NCBI GenBank assembly: GCA_910574635.1
Contig: CAJTCG010000006.1
Coordinates: 1 to 64,000, forward strand
DNA: 64,000 nucleotides
Source: Oscillospiraceae bacterium
Lineage (GTDB): Bacteria > Bacillota > Clostridia > Oscillospirales > Oscillospiraceae
Direction: 5' to 3'
Position numbers and translations under genes: made by a program. Shown here piece by piece: positions 34,100 through 42,707 of this stretch; the first letter of the stretch is position 1, and each line of letters begins with the position of its first letter. The notes under the pieces were generated by a model. The model was given only the letters and a program-made list of their open reading frames with translations, did not search any database and was not told the origin of the DNA.

Positions 34100-34312
34100 A
34101 TGGCGCCAATCGCACAGCAAATCGCACAGATGGTCAACATCCTGCCGGAAGCGGACCAAGCGCTTGCCCTGGAGCTGGTGAAAAAGCTGGTCCTGGCCTG
34201 GGACCCTGATTACACGAAGGCCACGCCCGCGGAGCAAGCCGCTATGGAGCACGCCGCCCGTGAACTGGAAGCCGGGGAGTACGTGGCCGAAAACGCCATC
34301 AATTGGGACTGA
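34100..34312 (+). CDS. Probable antitoxin of the RelE pair
   Basis: 70 residues, acidic and helical (EADQALALELVKKLVLAWDPDYTKATPAEQAAMEH...). Such short proteins with a DPDYTKAT segment usually partner RelE toxins in Firmicutes. No DNA-binding domain is obvious, so autoregulation may differ. AAGGAGGG precedes its ATG. Confidence 0.7.
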   Translation: MAPIAQQIAQMVNILPEADQALALELVKKLVLAWDPDYTKATPAEQAAMEHAARELEAGEYVAENAINWD

Positions 34313-34316
34313 GCGC

Positions 34317-35522
34317 ATGGCAAAGGCCAAGAAACGAGCGGACGGGCGTTATTGCGCTCAGATATACCTGGGCCGGGACGAGAACGGGAAGCGGCAATAC
34401 AAAAGCGTCTACGCCAAGTCCCCGGCGGAGCTGAAGGAAAAGGAAACCGCCGTCCGCCTCCAGCTTGGCCGGGGGCTGGACGTTCTTGCTCAACGGGACA
34501 GCTTCGCCGCCTGGGCGGACGACTGGCTGCGGCTGAAGGAGCGGGAACGCATCACCTGCCGGCAGATGGACAACTATCGGCGGGCCGTGAAGCTCTGGAA
34601 GGAGGAGCTCCAGGGTTACGAAATCGGTCAGGTCCGGGCGGACGATATTGAGCGGGTGCTGCTCACTCTGGCGGATCAGGGGCTTTCCCAGCGCACTGTG
34701 AGCCTGTACCGCTCTGCAATCCGGCAAATCCTGCGTCGCGCCGTGGGCCGGGTTATCCCCGCCAATCCGGCGGAACAGGTGGAGCTGACGGCGGTGGGCC
34801 GCAAGGAGGAGCACCGCCGGGCGCTGACCGCTGAGGAACAGCAGTGGATTTGGGACACACCCCACCGGGCCCAGAGTGTGGCGGTGATTATGATGCTGTC
34901 CGGCCTCCGGCGGGGGGAGCTGGCGGCGCTGACCTGGGCGGACGTGGACCTGGAGGCCCGGACCATCACGGTCAACAAGGTGATGGAGTACGATTCCAGC
35001 GGCGTCCCCAGCCTCCGGCACGTCACCAAGACCGCCGCTGGTATGCGGACGGTGGATATTCCCCAGCGGCTGGCGGACTACATGGCGGAGCTGCCCCGGG
35101 ACAACCTGCTGGTGATTCCCAGCGCCCACGGCGGCGTTATGACGGACTCAGCCTGGAAAAAGCTCTGGGGTTCCTATATGCGGCTTCTGAACGAGAAATA
35201 CGGGACCAGGACCCCGGCGGACCTGGAGCGGCGGAAGTCCGGCAGGCCGGGGCCCAAGCGGCTGGACAGGACGATCCCGAACATCACCATGCACTGGCTC
35301 CGGCACACCTTCTGCACGCTGCTGTATCTGGCCGGGGTGGACGTGGTTCAGGCGTGCGCTCAGATGGGACACGCCGACGTGAGCACCACCCTGCGGATTT
35401 ACACGCACTTGGACGCTATACACAAGCGGAAGTCCGTTGACAAGCTGGACGCCTATTTGTCCGGCCAGCCGGGCGGGAAAGAAATGCCGTGCAAGTCGGA
35501 TGCAAGTCAAAAAACCGTGTAA
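34317..35522 (+). CDS. int: Tyrosine-recombinase integrase of the satellite
   Basis: 401 residues. Arm-binding N-terminal domain (RYCAQIYLGRDENGKRQYKSV), core-binding SAM-like domain (about 62-145) and catalytic domain with Arg198 (GLRRGE), His326 and Arg329 (HWLRH), His352 (GHADV) and nucleophile Tyr362 (RIYTH). Lies next to attR, pointing toward it, as expected. Lacks a clear own ribosome site and probably is read through from the toxin pair. Confidence 0.92.
   Translation: MAKAKKRADGRYCAQIYLGRDENGKRQYKSVYAKSPAELKEKETAVRLQLGRGLDVLAQRDSFAAWADDWLRLKERERITCRQMDNYRRAVKLWKEELQGYEIGQVRADDIERVLLTLADQGLSQRTVSLYRSAIRQILRRAVGRVIPANPAEQVELTAVGRKEEHRRALTAEEQQWIWDTPHRAQSVAVIMMLSGLRRGELAALTWADVDLEARTITVNKVMEYDSSGVPSLRHVTKTAAGMRTVDIPQRLADYMAELPRDNLLVIPSAHGGVMTDSAWKKLWGSYMRLLNEKYGTRTPADLERRKSGRPGPKRLDRTIPNITMHWLRHTFCTLLYLAGVDVVQACAQMGHADVSTTLRIYTHLDAIHKRKSVDKLDAYLSGQPGGKEMPCKSDASQKTV
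35489..35509 (+). repeat. Right arm-type repeat
   Basis: GTGCAAGTCGGATGCAAGTC, near-copy of 26759-26780, here inside the 3' end of the integrase gene and 40 bp from attR. Confidence 0.5.
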
Positions 35523-35547
35523 CTCTTGGTATCAGTGGCTATGTCTG

Positions 35548-35595
35548 TGCCTTTTAAGCAGTGGGTCCGGGGTTCGAATCCCCGCCGGGTCACCA
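35548..35595 (+). repeat. attR (48-bp core)
   Basis: Exact copy of the last 48 bases of tRNA-Lys; not a functional tRNA because the acceptor 5' strand and D arm are absent. A hairpin and TTTTCTATT (35600-35637) just after it probably are the former tRNA terminator. Confidence 0.93.
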
Positions 35596-35739
35596 GGAAA
35601 ACCCTTGAGCCGCAACGGCTTGGGGGCTTTTCTATTGCCATTTTTACCCTGCTGCGCTTCCCGTATTTTGACGTGTTTTTAGGCCATCTGCGGCTGTTTT
35701 GTTGCAAAAGTGCTGCAAATTTTTTGAGCCCTGAACGGA

Positions 35740-35934
35740 CTGCCCCGCTTTCGTTTTGAGGTCGTCGCTGATGGTTGTCGGCTTTTCCTTGATGATGGCA
35801 TTATGACGGACATGGATGATCTTCTCTTGGAAGTCAATGTCCTCCCACATCAGTCCGATGATCTCACCGCGGCACATCCCCGTGTGAAGGGTAATCAGCA
35901 GGAAAGCCCTGGCCCGGATATTACTTCCGCACAT
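35740..35934 (-). pseudogene. Tyrosine integrase fragment (older insertion)
   Basis: Reads AFLLITLHTGMCRGEIIGLMW and DIDFQEKIIHVRHN, the catalytic box-I region of a phage/ICE integrase (usual TGLRRGE here TGMCRGE, the catalytic Arg retained). N- and C-terminal parts are missing; the 5' side is cut by the IS630 remnant. It implies a previous element used the same tRNA-Lys site. Confidence 0.65.
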
Positions 35935-36731
35935 AAAGATAGGAAAGTGTCGGGTGGAAGAAAAAGCTGGACACGAGAGACAGACGATGCTGTAATTTCC
36001 GCATGAATGACTGAATCTTATGACAGAGATCTTCCCTGGTATAGGGCAGTTGGCCTGAATAAACAGAAATCTTCAAAGCATGATTCAAGTATTCATCCGG
36101 ATTGTATTCCGGAGCATGGGGCGGCAGGAAAAACACCTCAATTTTGTCCTTGTGGTGTTCCAGCCAGGCCGCGGCAAGCTTGCCGTGATGGACCTTCAGA
36201 TTGTCTAGGATCAGGAACACCTTCTGTTTTGAAACGCGAATCAGGCGCTCCATGAAGCGGATCAGCCTCTGCTGGTTCATAGTGTCCGGATAGATCATAA
36301 AACGAACCTTGCCTTGACTGCTGACTGTGGAGAGCATATTGACCCGCTGCCGCTTTGTTTCCACCGGCAGTACGGGAGGACGGCCTTCCGGGGAAAAGCC
36401 GCGCTCTACAATTTCACAGTTGCTTACGCCAGCCTCATCTAATCCCGAAATCCTCCTGTATTTTCTCTTCCATAGTCTTTCGGATATTCTCCTGTTCTTC
36501 TGCTGTAAGGACCATGTGGCTTCCAGCCTTTCGCCCATACTTTTTTCGCTCCAGAGAGATTTCACCCTCTCGTTGATACGCGGTCCATATTCCGCTGGCG
36601 CGATTCTGCCGTACTCCGGTTAATTCCTCTATTTCTTTTCCCGTTTTTCCCATTTTCTTGAGCCCTACGACCTGCCTGAGTTTCTCCATGAGTCCTTCTC
36701 TCCCTACTTTCCTTAAGTCTATATACTCCAT
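35921..36731 (-). pseudogene. IS630-family transposase, frameshifted with internal deletion
   Basis: First part 36435-36731: MEYIDLRKVGREGLMEKLRQ, HTH region NRASGIWTAYQREG. Second part 35921-36450 in another frame: LDEAGVSNCEIVERGFSPEG, STVSSQGKVRFMIYPD, LILDNLKVHHGKLAA and PPHAPEYNPDEYLN, the DDE core. The stretch that should link them (about 60 residues) is missing and the frames do not join, so the enzyme is dead. Confidence 0.8.
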
Positions 36732-36956
36732 GATCCCTATTTTGCCACACTTCTTCTGCTTTTCCTAGCTTTTCCCAGCTTTTTTCTCGAAAGCGATAAA
36801 ATCATGGCATGGAAAAGCAGAAAAGGAAGACGTATCCCAGCGGCTTGACAGATGAGTCGTGAGAAGAAATCGCCCCGCTATACACAGGGATGCGCAGCTG
36901 CACATGGAGCAAGCGGGAATTGACAGATACAGTACTGTATAGCGTATAAGCGGTAT

Positions 36957-37130
36957 CCATCTGTTCAGAAGTTCTGTGCGGACGCTGGATATCGGGGGAC
37001 TCTCGTTTCTGGCTTAAAGGAACAGCTTAATCTTGATGTTGATATTTCGGAGAAAATCAAATCCCATCAGATGGGTGGTTGAACGCACCCTCTCTTGGCT
37101 CAATCATTCCAGGCGTCTCAGCAAACATTA
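36957..37130 (+). pseudogene. IS5/IS427-type transposase C-terminal remnant
   Basis: PSVQKFCADAGYRGTLV and LNLDVDISEK in one frame, then WVVERTLSWLNHSRRLS in the next, the conserved end of IS5-group transposases. Interrupted by a stop and frameshift. The rest of the 36732-37314 gap is degenerate DNA without further recognisable genes, apart from a GCCACAACCT / AGGTTGTGGC hairpin at 37231-37261. Confidence 0.65.
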
Positions 37131-37314
37131 GGAGATTTCCGTCTCTTCCGCTGGGGCTATGGTCAAAATTTCTCACTTCCACACGTTACTCAAACGATTA
37201 AGAATACGGGTTCTAAAATCATAAACATCATTGCCACAACCTCCTCTGAGTAGGTTGTGGCATCTTACCATAGGCAGGCAGACCTTGCAACGGTCTGTCT
37301 GCCGGTTCTTTCAT

Positions 37315-37758
37315 CTATTGGCCTTTCTGCCCCTGCGCGTTTCGATATTCCGCCACAATATCCGCCAGTGTACTGGATTCCAAACTTTTTCTCACATCCA
37401 CCTGAAGTTTTCCGTAAGGAACAGCCAGGACAGTACGGATATTTCGTCCGATGGGACACAGCGCCGAGGGCAGCGGATGGATGCCCACCAAATCGTCCAG
37501 ACACCCCGGATCGACAGCTTTGTAGATCTGATAAAGCGTGATCTCCTCCGGTGACCGGCACAATCTTGTACCGCCTTTTCCCCCTGCGACCTCTACGATC
37601 CCCGCCTTTTTCAAAGCGCTTATCAGATTGCGGATCACCACCGGATTGCAGCCGGTGGACAGCGCCAGTATTCCGCTGGTCACCCGCTGCGTTTCGCCGT
37701 ATTCGTGTAAAAACAGCAGACAGTGAACGGCAACCGAACATTTTGTGTTGATTCGCAT
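37315..37758 (-). CDS. Rrf2-family transcriptional regulator
   Basis: 147 residues from ATG 37758 (MRINTKCSVAVHCLLFL). Winged helix with the family's SGILALSTGCNPVVIRNLISALKKAG. The three-Cys cluster of IscR/NsrR types is not kept (only Cys near PGC and LCPIG), so cluster binding is uncertain. It is divergent from an Fe-S flavodoxin gene, whose promoter carries a matching dyad. Confidence 0.88.
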   Translation of the reverse strand: MRINTKCSVAVHCLLFLHEYGETQRVTSGILALSTGCNPVVIRNLISALKKAGIVEVAGGKGGTRLCRSPEEITLYQIYKAVDPGCLDDLVGIHPLPSALCPIGRNIRTVLAVPYGKLQVDVRKSLESSTLADIVAEYRNAQGQKGQ

Positions 37759-37803
37759 GATCGATCCCCCTTGTGTACACAAGCAGAATAGCACAAAAAA
37801 ATC

Positions 37804-37844
37804 CTGCTGTAAATATTGACTTTACAGCAGATGAGCAGTATAGT
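37804..37844 (+). promoter_or_regulatory. Promoter with Rrf2 operator-like dyad
   Basis: TTGACT 37816-37821, 17 bp, TATAGT 37839-37844. CTGCTGTAAA (37804-37813) and TTTACAGCAG (37821-37830) are perfect inverted arms, 7 bp apart, covering the -35 box. The divergent Rrf2 protein is the obvious binder. Confidence 0.7.
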
Positions 37845-37884
37845 AGGAGCTGTAATTTCAAACGTTACAGGAGGAAGGGCCTTT

Positions 37885-38643
37885 ATGAATTGTGTACAGT
37901 TGATTTTCAGCCCCACCGGGGGGACCATGCGGGCCGCGAAAGCGATCACCGACCCGTGGGGGCCGGGTGTAGAAACCATAGACCTGACAGACCCGGCGCT
38001 GGCTGATCGTGCTTTCCAAAAGGAGGACTTGGTATTGATCGCTGTCCCGTCCTTTGGCGGACGGGTACCGGAGCTTGCGGCCCAGCGTTTGACGAAGATG
38101 CGGGGGAACAGCGCCCGCTGCGTCCTGTGCTGCGTTTACGGCAACCGGGCCTATGAGGACACCCTTGTGGAAATGCAGGATATTGCGGAAAAGCAGGGGT
38201 TTCGGGTCTTTGCCGCTGTCGCTGCCATAGCCGAGCATTCCATCATGCACCAATATGCCGCCGGACGGCCTGATACAAAAGACACGGAAACGCTTCGGAA
38301 CTTTTCCCGCACGATCTGGGAGAAATTCAACAGCAGCCAGGAGGGATCATCCCCAGCGGTTCCAGGTAACCGCCCTTACAAAAAGGCGGGCGGGGCAGGT
38401 TTGGTTCCCAAGGCCGGAAAGGAATGTATCCGGTGCGGAGTGTGCGCCGCCCAATGTCCGGCCCAGGCGATCAGCCGGGATGCCCCGCAAAAAACGGACG
38501 GAAAGAAATGTGTTTCTTGTATGCGCTGTGTTGTGCAATGTCCCCATGGAGCGCGGAAAGTCAACGGCGCCATGGTCTCGGTAGCAGCGGCAGCAATCAA
38601 AAAAGCGTGTTCCGTCAGAAAAGAATGCGAATTGTACATCTAA
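37885..38643 (+). CDS. EFR1-type flavodoxin-ferredoxin fusion
   Basis: 252 residues. Flavodoxin-like domain with FMN loop FSPTGGT (8-14) and VPSFGGR (54-60); C-terminal two [4Fe-4S] motifs CIRCGVCAAQC (181-191, then P) and CVSCMRCVVQC (209-219). An electron-transfer protein for anaerobic metabolism. Start at 37885 has AGGAGGAAGG upstream. Intact despite the surrounding transposon debris, so it and the Rrf2 gene may be cargo of an old element. Confidence 0.9.
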   Translation: MNCVQLIFSPTGGTMRAAKAITDPWGPGVETIDLTDPALADRAFQKEDLVLIAVPSFGGRVPELAAQRLTKMRGNSARCVLCCVYGNRAYEDTLVEMQDIAEKQGFRVFAAVAAIAEHSIMHQYAAGRPDTKDTETLRNFSRTIWEKFNSSQEGSSPAVPGNRPYKKAGGAGLVPKAGKECIRCGVCAAQCPAQAISRDAPQKTDGKKCVSCMRCVVQCPHGARKVNGAMVSVAAAAIKKACSVRKECELYI

Positions 38644-39111
38644 GGAAACGCTGATTTAATCCCCCGAAATGATAAAAGATGTGATAAAATAAAGAAATAT
38701 GACAGCTATGCCATGCGCAAATTTATGGGGATCAACTTTTTCGAGCAGGATGTCCCGGACGCCACGACTCTGCTGCACTTTCGGCATCTGTTGGAGGAGA
38801 AGGGCATCGGCAAGCTGTTTTTTGACGCAGTCAACCGCTGCCTGGAAGGGGCTGGACGGATGATGCGGGGCGGCAGCATCGTAGACGCCACGCTGATCAG
38901 CGCACCCAGCTCTACAAAGAACGCGGAGAAAAAACGGGATCTGGAGATGCACTCGGTGAAGAAGGGAAACCAGTGGCATTTTGGTATGAAGTGCCATACC
39001 GGCGTGGATGCCGGGAGCGGCTTTGTCCACACAGTGGAGGCCACCGCCGCCAATATCCACGACGTCACTGTAGCGGCAAGGCTTCTGCGGGAAGATGATA
39101 AGGCGGTTTAA
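38641..39111 (+). pseudogene. IS5-family transposase, 5' deleted and 3' truncated
   Basis: IS end TAAGGAAACGCTGATTTAAT at 38641-38660 and leader DNA matching the copy at the window start, then from 38698 the frame YDSYAMRKFMGINFFEQ and on to ATAANIHDVTVAARLL. About 75 N-terminal residues with the start codon are deleted exactly between leader and codon Y; the C-terminus stops at 39111, where another IS begins. DDE Asp in SIVDATLIS and GMKCHTGVD is kept. Confidence 0.85.
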
Positions 39112-39141
39112 GGTGTAGAATGTTATCAGAGGGTGATAGCA

Positions 39142-39420
39142 ATGTTACACAACGAGGCGCGAAAACTACTGGTAGAGGCATATGAAGAGACCCACGCTGC
39201 GCAGACAGTGGCAAAGTGTTTCCAGGTGAGTACAAGCACAGTGTATCGTTTGAGCGTGCAAATGAAGAAAACTGGCAGTGTAAAGCTTCAAACCAGTCAA
39301 CGCGGAAGGAAACCGGCCCTGACAGAGGAAGATTTGCAGGAAATTAATCAACTGATCGTAGCCCAGCCGGATATTACAATCGACGAGATTATCGAAAAAC
39401 AGGGACTGTCTGTCTACCGC
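39142..39420 (+). pseudogene. IS630-family transposase N-terminal fragment
   Basis: MLHNEARKLLVEAYEETHAA, QTVAKCFQVSTSTVYRL and SQRGRKPALTEEDLQEINQL are the HTH and linker of an IS630-type transposase, with a GAGGGTG ribosome site. The frame leaves homology at about 39420 and ends at 39450, so the catalytic domain is lost. Confidence 0.75.
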
Positions 39421-39649
39421 TGGCTTTGCCCTCTCTTAATGCCTGGGTAATTTTCAATAACGGGTCAAGAATTGACTGCTCCATATGGTTGTTCCCTGCC
39501 TTCGCCTAAATATGTGGAAAGTATACCATATCAGCGAAAATGATAAGTGCGGACAAATATACATTTCTATGCACAGTGTAAAAGCGCAATATATATTGGA
39601 CAAATAGTAATACTTTTTTCAAACTTACCCTTGACAAAAGCTCTCTGAG

Positions 39650-40000
39650 GACCACGTTATAGGCAAGCTGAACGCCAAGCGGTTTGCGAAGCTGTCCGAA
39701 GGCTACGAGAAGGAACAGGCGGACTTGAAACAGTCTGTTGAAAACCTCCAGGCTATCGTAAATGCCGCCGAAATCCGGACCGTCAATATTCAGAGCTTTC
39801 TGAAAATCGTGAAGAAGTACACCGAGCCCACTGAACTGACCCCGGCAATTCTGCGGGAGTTTATGGAGAAGGTGGTGGTTCACGCCCCGGGCAAGTCCAG
39901 CGGACACCGCGTCCAGCGAATCGACGTGCATAATACGTTTATTGGGGAGATCGACTTGTCCCCGGAGTACAGCAAGTATGAGAAAGAGACAGCCGCATGA
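39650..40000 (+). pseudogene. Large serine recombinase C-terminal fragment
   Basis: DHVIGKLNAKRFAKLSEGYEK ... LREFMEKVVVHAPGKSSGHR ... IDVHNTFIGEIDL is the C-terminal (DUF4368-like) end of TnpX/TndX-type recombinases of Tn4451/Tn5397-class elements. Catalytic and zinc domains are absent; the upstream 200 bp are non-coding debris. Suggests a further, decayed integrative element. Confidence 0.8.
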
Positions 40001-40091
40001 CGCTCTCGCATCATGCGGCTGTCTTCCACCAGGAAAACTTCTTTATCAGGGACCGCCTTGCGGCGGTCCCGTAAACGCGCGGGGGGTAATA

Positions 40092-40772
40092 TCAGTGGCA
40101 GATGCCCTCACAAAAGCCGTAGCTGTGGTGGTCTCCGCAGTAGGAGACGCCGCTGTGGCTGTGCCGCCCCTCAAGGGTGCAGCCCTCCACAGGGCACAGG
40201 GCCCGGCAGGTCCCGTCGCAAAAGCCGTTCAGGTGGTAGTATCCGCAGCAGCGGACGCCGTTGTGGTCGTGCCGCCCCTCGATGGCGCAGCCTTCGGTGG
40301 TGCACAGGGGCCGGCAGGCTCCGTCGCAGAAGCCGTTGTGATGCGGATAGCCGCAGTAGGTGACGCCGTCGTGGACATGCCGCCCGTCAATGGGGCAGTT
40401 GTAGACGGGGCACAGCGCCTTGCAGGCTCCGTCGCAAAAGCCGCTTTCATGGGCATAGCCGCAGTAGGTGACGCCGCTGTGGCTGTGCCGCCCGATCTCG
40501 GGGCAGCCCTCCAGGGGGCAGAGGGCCCGGCAGTTGTTGTCGCAGACGCCGCTCTCGTGGGGATAGCCGCAGTAGGTGACCCTGTTGTGGACATGCCGCC
40601 CGGCGATGGTGCAGCCCTCTACCTTGCAGACGGCGACGGTGGAGTTCACGGGCTGGGAGGGGCGGACCGGCCGATTGCCGTGGCAGCCGCCGCCGTGGTG
40701 GCCGTGGGCGGAGGCGGGCAGCGTCAGCAGCGCCAGGGCCAGGACGAAGAACCATATTTTTTTGAGCTTCAT
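40092..40772 (-). CDS. Secreted Cys/His-rich protein with five 36-residue repeats
   Basis: 226 residues from ATG 40772 (AGGAGGTC upstream). Signal peptide 1-22 (cleavage near ASA-HG), a His/Gly stretch, then five tandem units with exactly repeating Cys at +0, +5, +19, +28, +32 (first set 49, 54, 68, 77, 81; last 193, 198, 212, 221, 225). Consensus: LCPxEGC-x4-GRHxHxGVxYCGYxHxxGFCDGxC. The fourth unit has one more Cys (175). The even spacing suggests metal-binding or disulphide modules outside the cell. No known family comes to mind. Confidence 0.82.
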   Translation of the reverse strand: MKLKKIWFFVLALALLTLPASAHGHHGGGCHGNRPVRPSQPVNSTVAVCKVEGCTIAGRHVHNRVTYCGYPHESGVCDNNCRALCPLEGCPEIGRHSHSGVTYCGYAHESGFCDGACKALCPVYNCPIDGRHVHDGVTYCGYPHHNGFCDGACRPLCTTEGCAIEGRHDHNGVRCCGYYHLNGFCDGTCRALCPVEGCTLEGRHSHSGVSYCGDHHSYGFCEGICH

Positions 40773-40808
40773 CACGGAAGACCTCCTGAAAACAAAGATT
40801 CTATCTTT

Positions 40809-40837
40809 ATCATAGCACAGCGGCCCCCGTCTGGCAA
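40809..40837 (-). promoter_or_regulatory. Promoter of the Cys/His-repeat gene
   Basis: Minus strand TTGCCA (40837-40832), 17-bp spacer, TATGAT (40814-40809). Confidence 0.7.
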
Positions 40838-41057
40838 GAGGTTCCATGTTCAAAAATCCTTCAAACTTCTTTCAGCAAGTTTTAAGTTCTTCCGTCTATA
40901 CTAAGCCCATCAAGTCGAGGAACGGCCGTTCCGAGAGGGCGGCGCTCCAAAATTTAAAATCCAGACAATCCCAGTTCACACGTTCGACACAGTTCCCTGT
41001 TATCTTAGCTTCTAAAGAACGGAAGAACGGGATACATAATGAAGGAGGAAGCTGATT

Positions 41058-42434
41058 ATGTATAACGATGAAAACAACCTGTACAACTACACCTACCGCA
41101 AGGACGGCAGCGAACTCTCCCACCAGCGGGAAACCGTCCGCCCCGGCGGACAGCCCGGCCCCCAGGGGCCCGAATTTGAGGTGAAGCCTGTGAAGAAAAA
41201 CCGCCTGGGCCTGAAGATCGCCGCCCTGGCTTTGAGCTGCGCCCTGCTTGGCGGCGCGGCGGGGGGCGGGGCCGTGTGGGCCATGTCCCAGCCCGGAGGG
41301 AACGAGAGCGAGATCAACGTTTCCAACCGCCCCGTGACCCAAGTGGCCCTGCGGAATGTAGACGGGAAAACCGCCATGAGCGACGCGGAGGTCTACGCGG
41401 CCAATGTCAACAGCGTCGTGTCCATCCGCACCTCCGCCACCGCCGGGTACAACTTTTACCGCCAGCCGGTGGAGACGGCCTCCGCCGGGTCCGGCTTCGT
41501 GCTGAGCAAGGACGGCTACATCCTCACCAACTACCACGTGGTAAAGGGTGCGGAAACCGTAACCGTCACCATGTACAACGGGGACGAATTCCCCGCCCAG
41601 TATATCGGCGGGGAGGAGGACTATGACATCGCCGTCATCAAGGTGGAGGCGGAGAACCTCCAGCCCGTCACCCTGGGAGACAGCGCCACGCTGAACGTGG
41701 GCGACCACGTGCTGGCCATCGGCAACCCCTTGGGCGAGCTGACCTTCTCCATGAGCGGCGGCATGGTCTCCTGCGTGGACCGGGCCATCAACGTGGACGG
41801 GACCCCCTTTAATATGATCCAGACCGACACCTCCATCAACCCCGGAAACTCCGGCGGGCCCCTCTTCAACCAGTACGGCGAGGTGGTGGGCATCGTCTCC
41901 GCCAAGTACTCGCAGTCCTCCAACGGCACCACTGTGGAGGGCCTGGGCTTCGCGATTCCCATGAACGACGTGTTCTCCATGGTGAAGGACATCATGACCA
42001 ACGGCTATGTCTCCAACCGGGCCTATCTGGGCATCACCCCCCAGACCATGACGGAGAACTGGGCGGCCCAGTACCACTATGACGTCACCGCCGGGGTCTT
42101 CATCACCTACGTGGAGCCGGACAGCGCCGCCGACAAGGCGGGGCTGAAAATGGGCGACGTGATCACGAAAGTGGACGGCACGGACATCAAGTCCGTGGAG
42201 GACTTGAACCTGGCGAAGAAGAAATACTCCGCCGGGGACAGCGCCGCCCTGGAGGTCTACCGCCCCGACGGCACGGTTACCGTGGAAATCACCTGGGGCG
42301 CGGCCCCCAAGGAGGACCAGGCGGCCCAGCAGCAGGAAACCCAGCAGTATCCCGGAAACCGGAACGACAACAGCGGAAACGGCGGATATTACGGCAACCC
42401 CTTCGAGGACCTGTTCCGCTATTTCTACGGCTGA
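41058..42434 (+). CDS. HtrA/DegP-type membrane serine protease with PDZ domain
   Basis: 458 residues. Cytoplasmic N-terminus of about 48 residues, membrane helix about 50-76, trypsin-like domain with His160 (TNYH), Asp190 (DYDIAV) and Ser265 (NPGNSGGP), PDZ domain about 330-415, and a Gln/Asn/Gly-rich tail ending in FEDLFRYFYG. Degrades misfolded proteins at the outer face of the membrane. AAGGAGGAAGC precedes the ATG. Confidence 0.95.
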   Translation: MYNDENNLYNYTYRKDGSELSHQRETVRPGGQPGPQGPEFEVKPVKKNRLGLKIAALALSCALLGGAAGGGAVWAMSQPGGNESEINVSNRPVTQVALRNVDGKTAMSDAEVYAANVNSVVSIRTSATAGYNFYRQPVETASAGSGFVLSKDGYILTNYHVVKGAETVTVTMYNGDEFPAQYIGGEEDYDIAVIKVEAENLQPVTLGDSATLNVGDHVLAIGNPLGELTFSMSGGMVSCVDRAINVDGTPFNMIQTDTSINPGNSGGPLFNQYGEVVGIVSAKYSQSSNGTTVEGLGFAIPMNDVFSMVKDIMTNGYVSNRAYLGITPQTMTENWAAQYHYDVTAGVFITYVEPDSAADKAGLKMGDVITKVDGTDIKSVEDLNLAKKKYSAGDSAALEVYRPDGTVTVEITWGAAPKEDQAAQQQETQQYPGNRNDNSGNGGYYGNPFEDLFRYFYG

Positions 42435-42439
42435 TGAAA

Positions 42440-42645
42440 TAGGGACCCGCCGGGTCCCGCAGGATACCTCCTCCCACGCCCGGAGACGGCTTCGCGGCAA
42501 AAGCTGCGGCAAGGCAAAAAAGCCGGCATGCGGCGGGCGGGGATGGTGCAGATAGATGCAGGGGCGGGCTTGCCCGCCGGAATGGTGAAACGCCATATAA
42601 AGCCAAAGTGCGGGAGGGCCGGATGTTCAGGCCCTCCCGCGACGT
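42440..42645. other. Intergenic hairpins
   Basis: The 273-bp gap holds GGGACCCGCCGGGTCCC (42442-42458) after htrA and GCGGGAGGGCC / GGCCCTCCCGC (42610-42640) downstream of the leftward pentapeptide gene. Both could stop transcription weakly. No gene seen. Confidence 0.45.
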
Positions 42646-42707
42646 TTGTACAGCCTTCCCGGCTGAGGAAAGAGAGCCTGGGCCGCTATGTTACCAACAG
42701 CCTGCGC

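Larger units (their letters stand above)
26599..35595. mobile_element. Capsid-encoding phage satellite (PICI-like) integrated in tRNA-Lys
   Basis: About 9.0 kb between perfect 48-bp repeats. From right to left it holds a tyrosine integrase, a RelE-like toxin pair, a CI-like repressor and a divergent Cro-like gene, a small membrane ORF, an excisionase-like HTH protein, a VapE-type ATPase beside GGCCA iterons, a run of small genes, a DUF4355-like scaffold, an HK97-like capsid and small tail-end genes. Large and small terminase, portal, protease, tail and lysis genes are not seen. The size, tRNA site, CI/Cro switch, VapE-ori unit and partial head module match phage-inducible chromosomal islands that make their own capsid. 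Confidence 0.75.

Noticed and set aside
35548-35595. A second tRNA-Lys
   Set aside because: Only the 3' 48 bases are present, without the acceptor 5' strand and D arm; it is attR.
39422-39487. A leftward reading frame starting MEQSILDPLLKITQALREG
   Set aside because: It may be the start of a real gene of an old element, but it is cut after 22 codons by the IS630 fragment and the family is not recognised, so it was not annotated.
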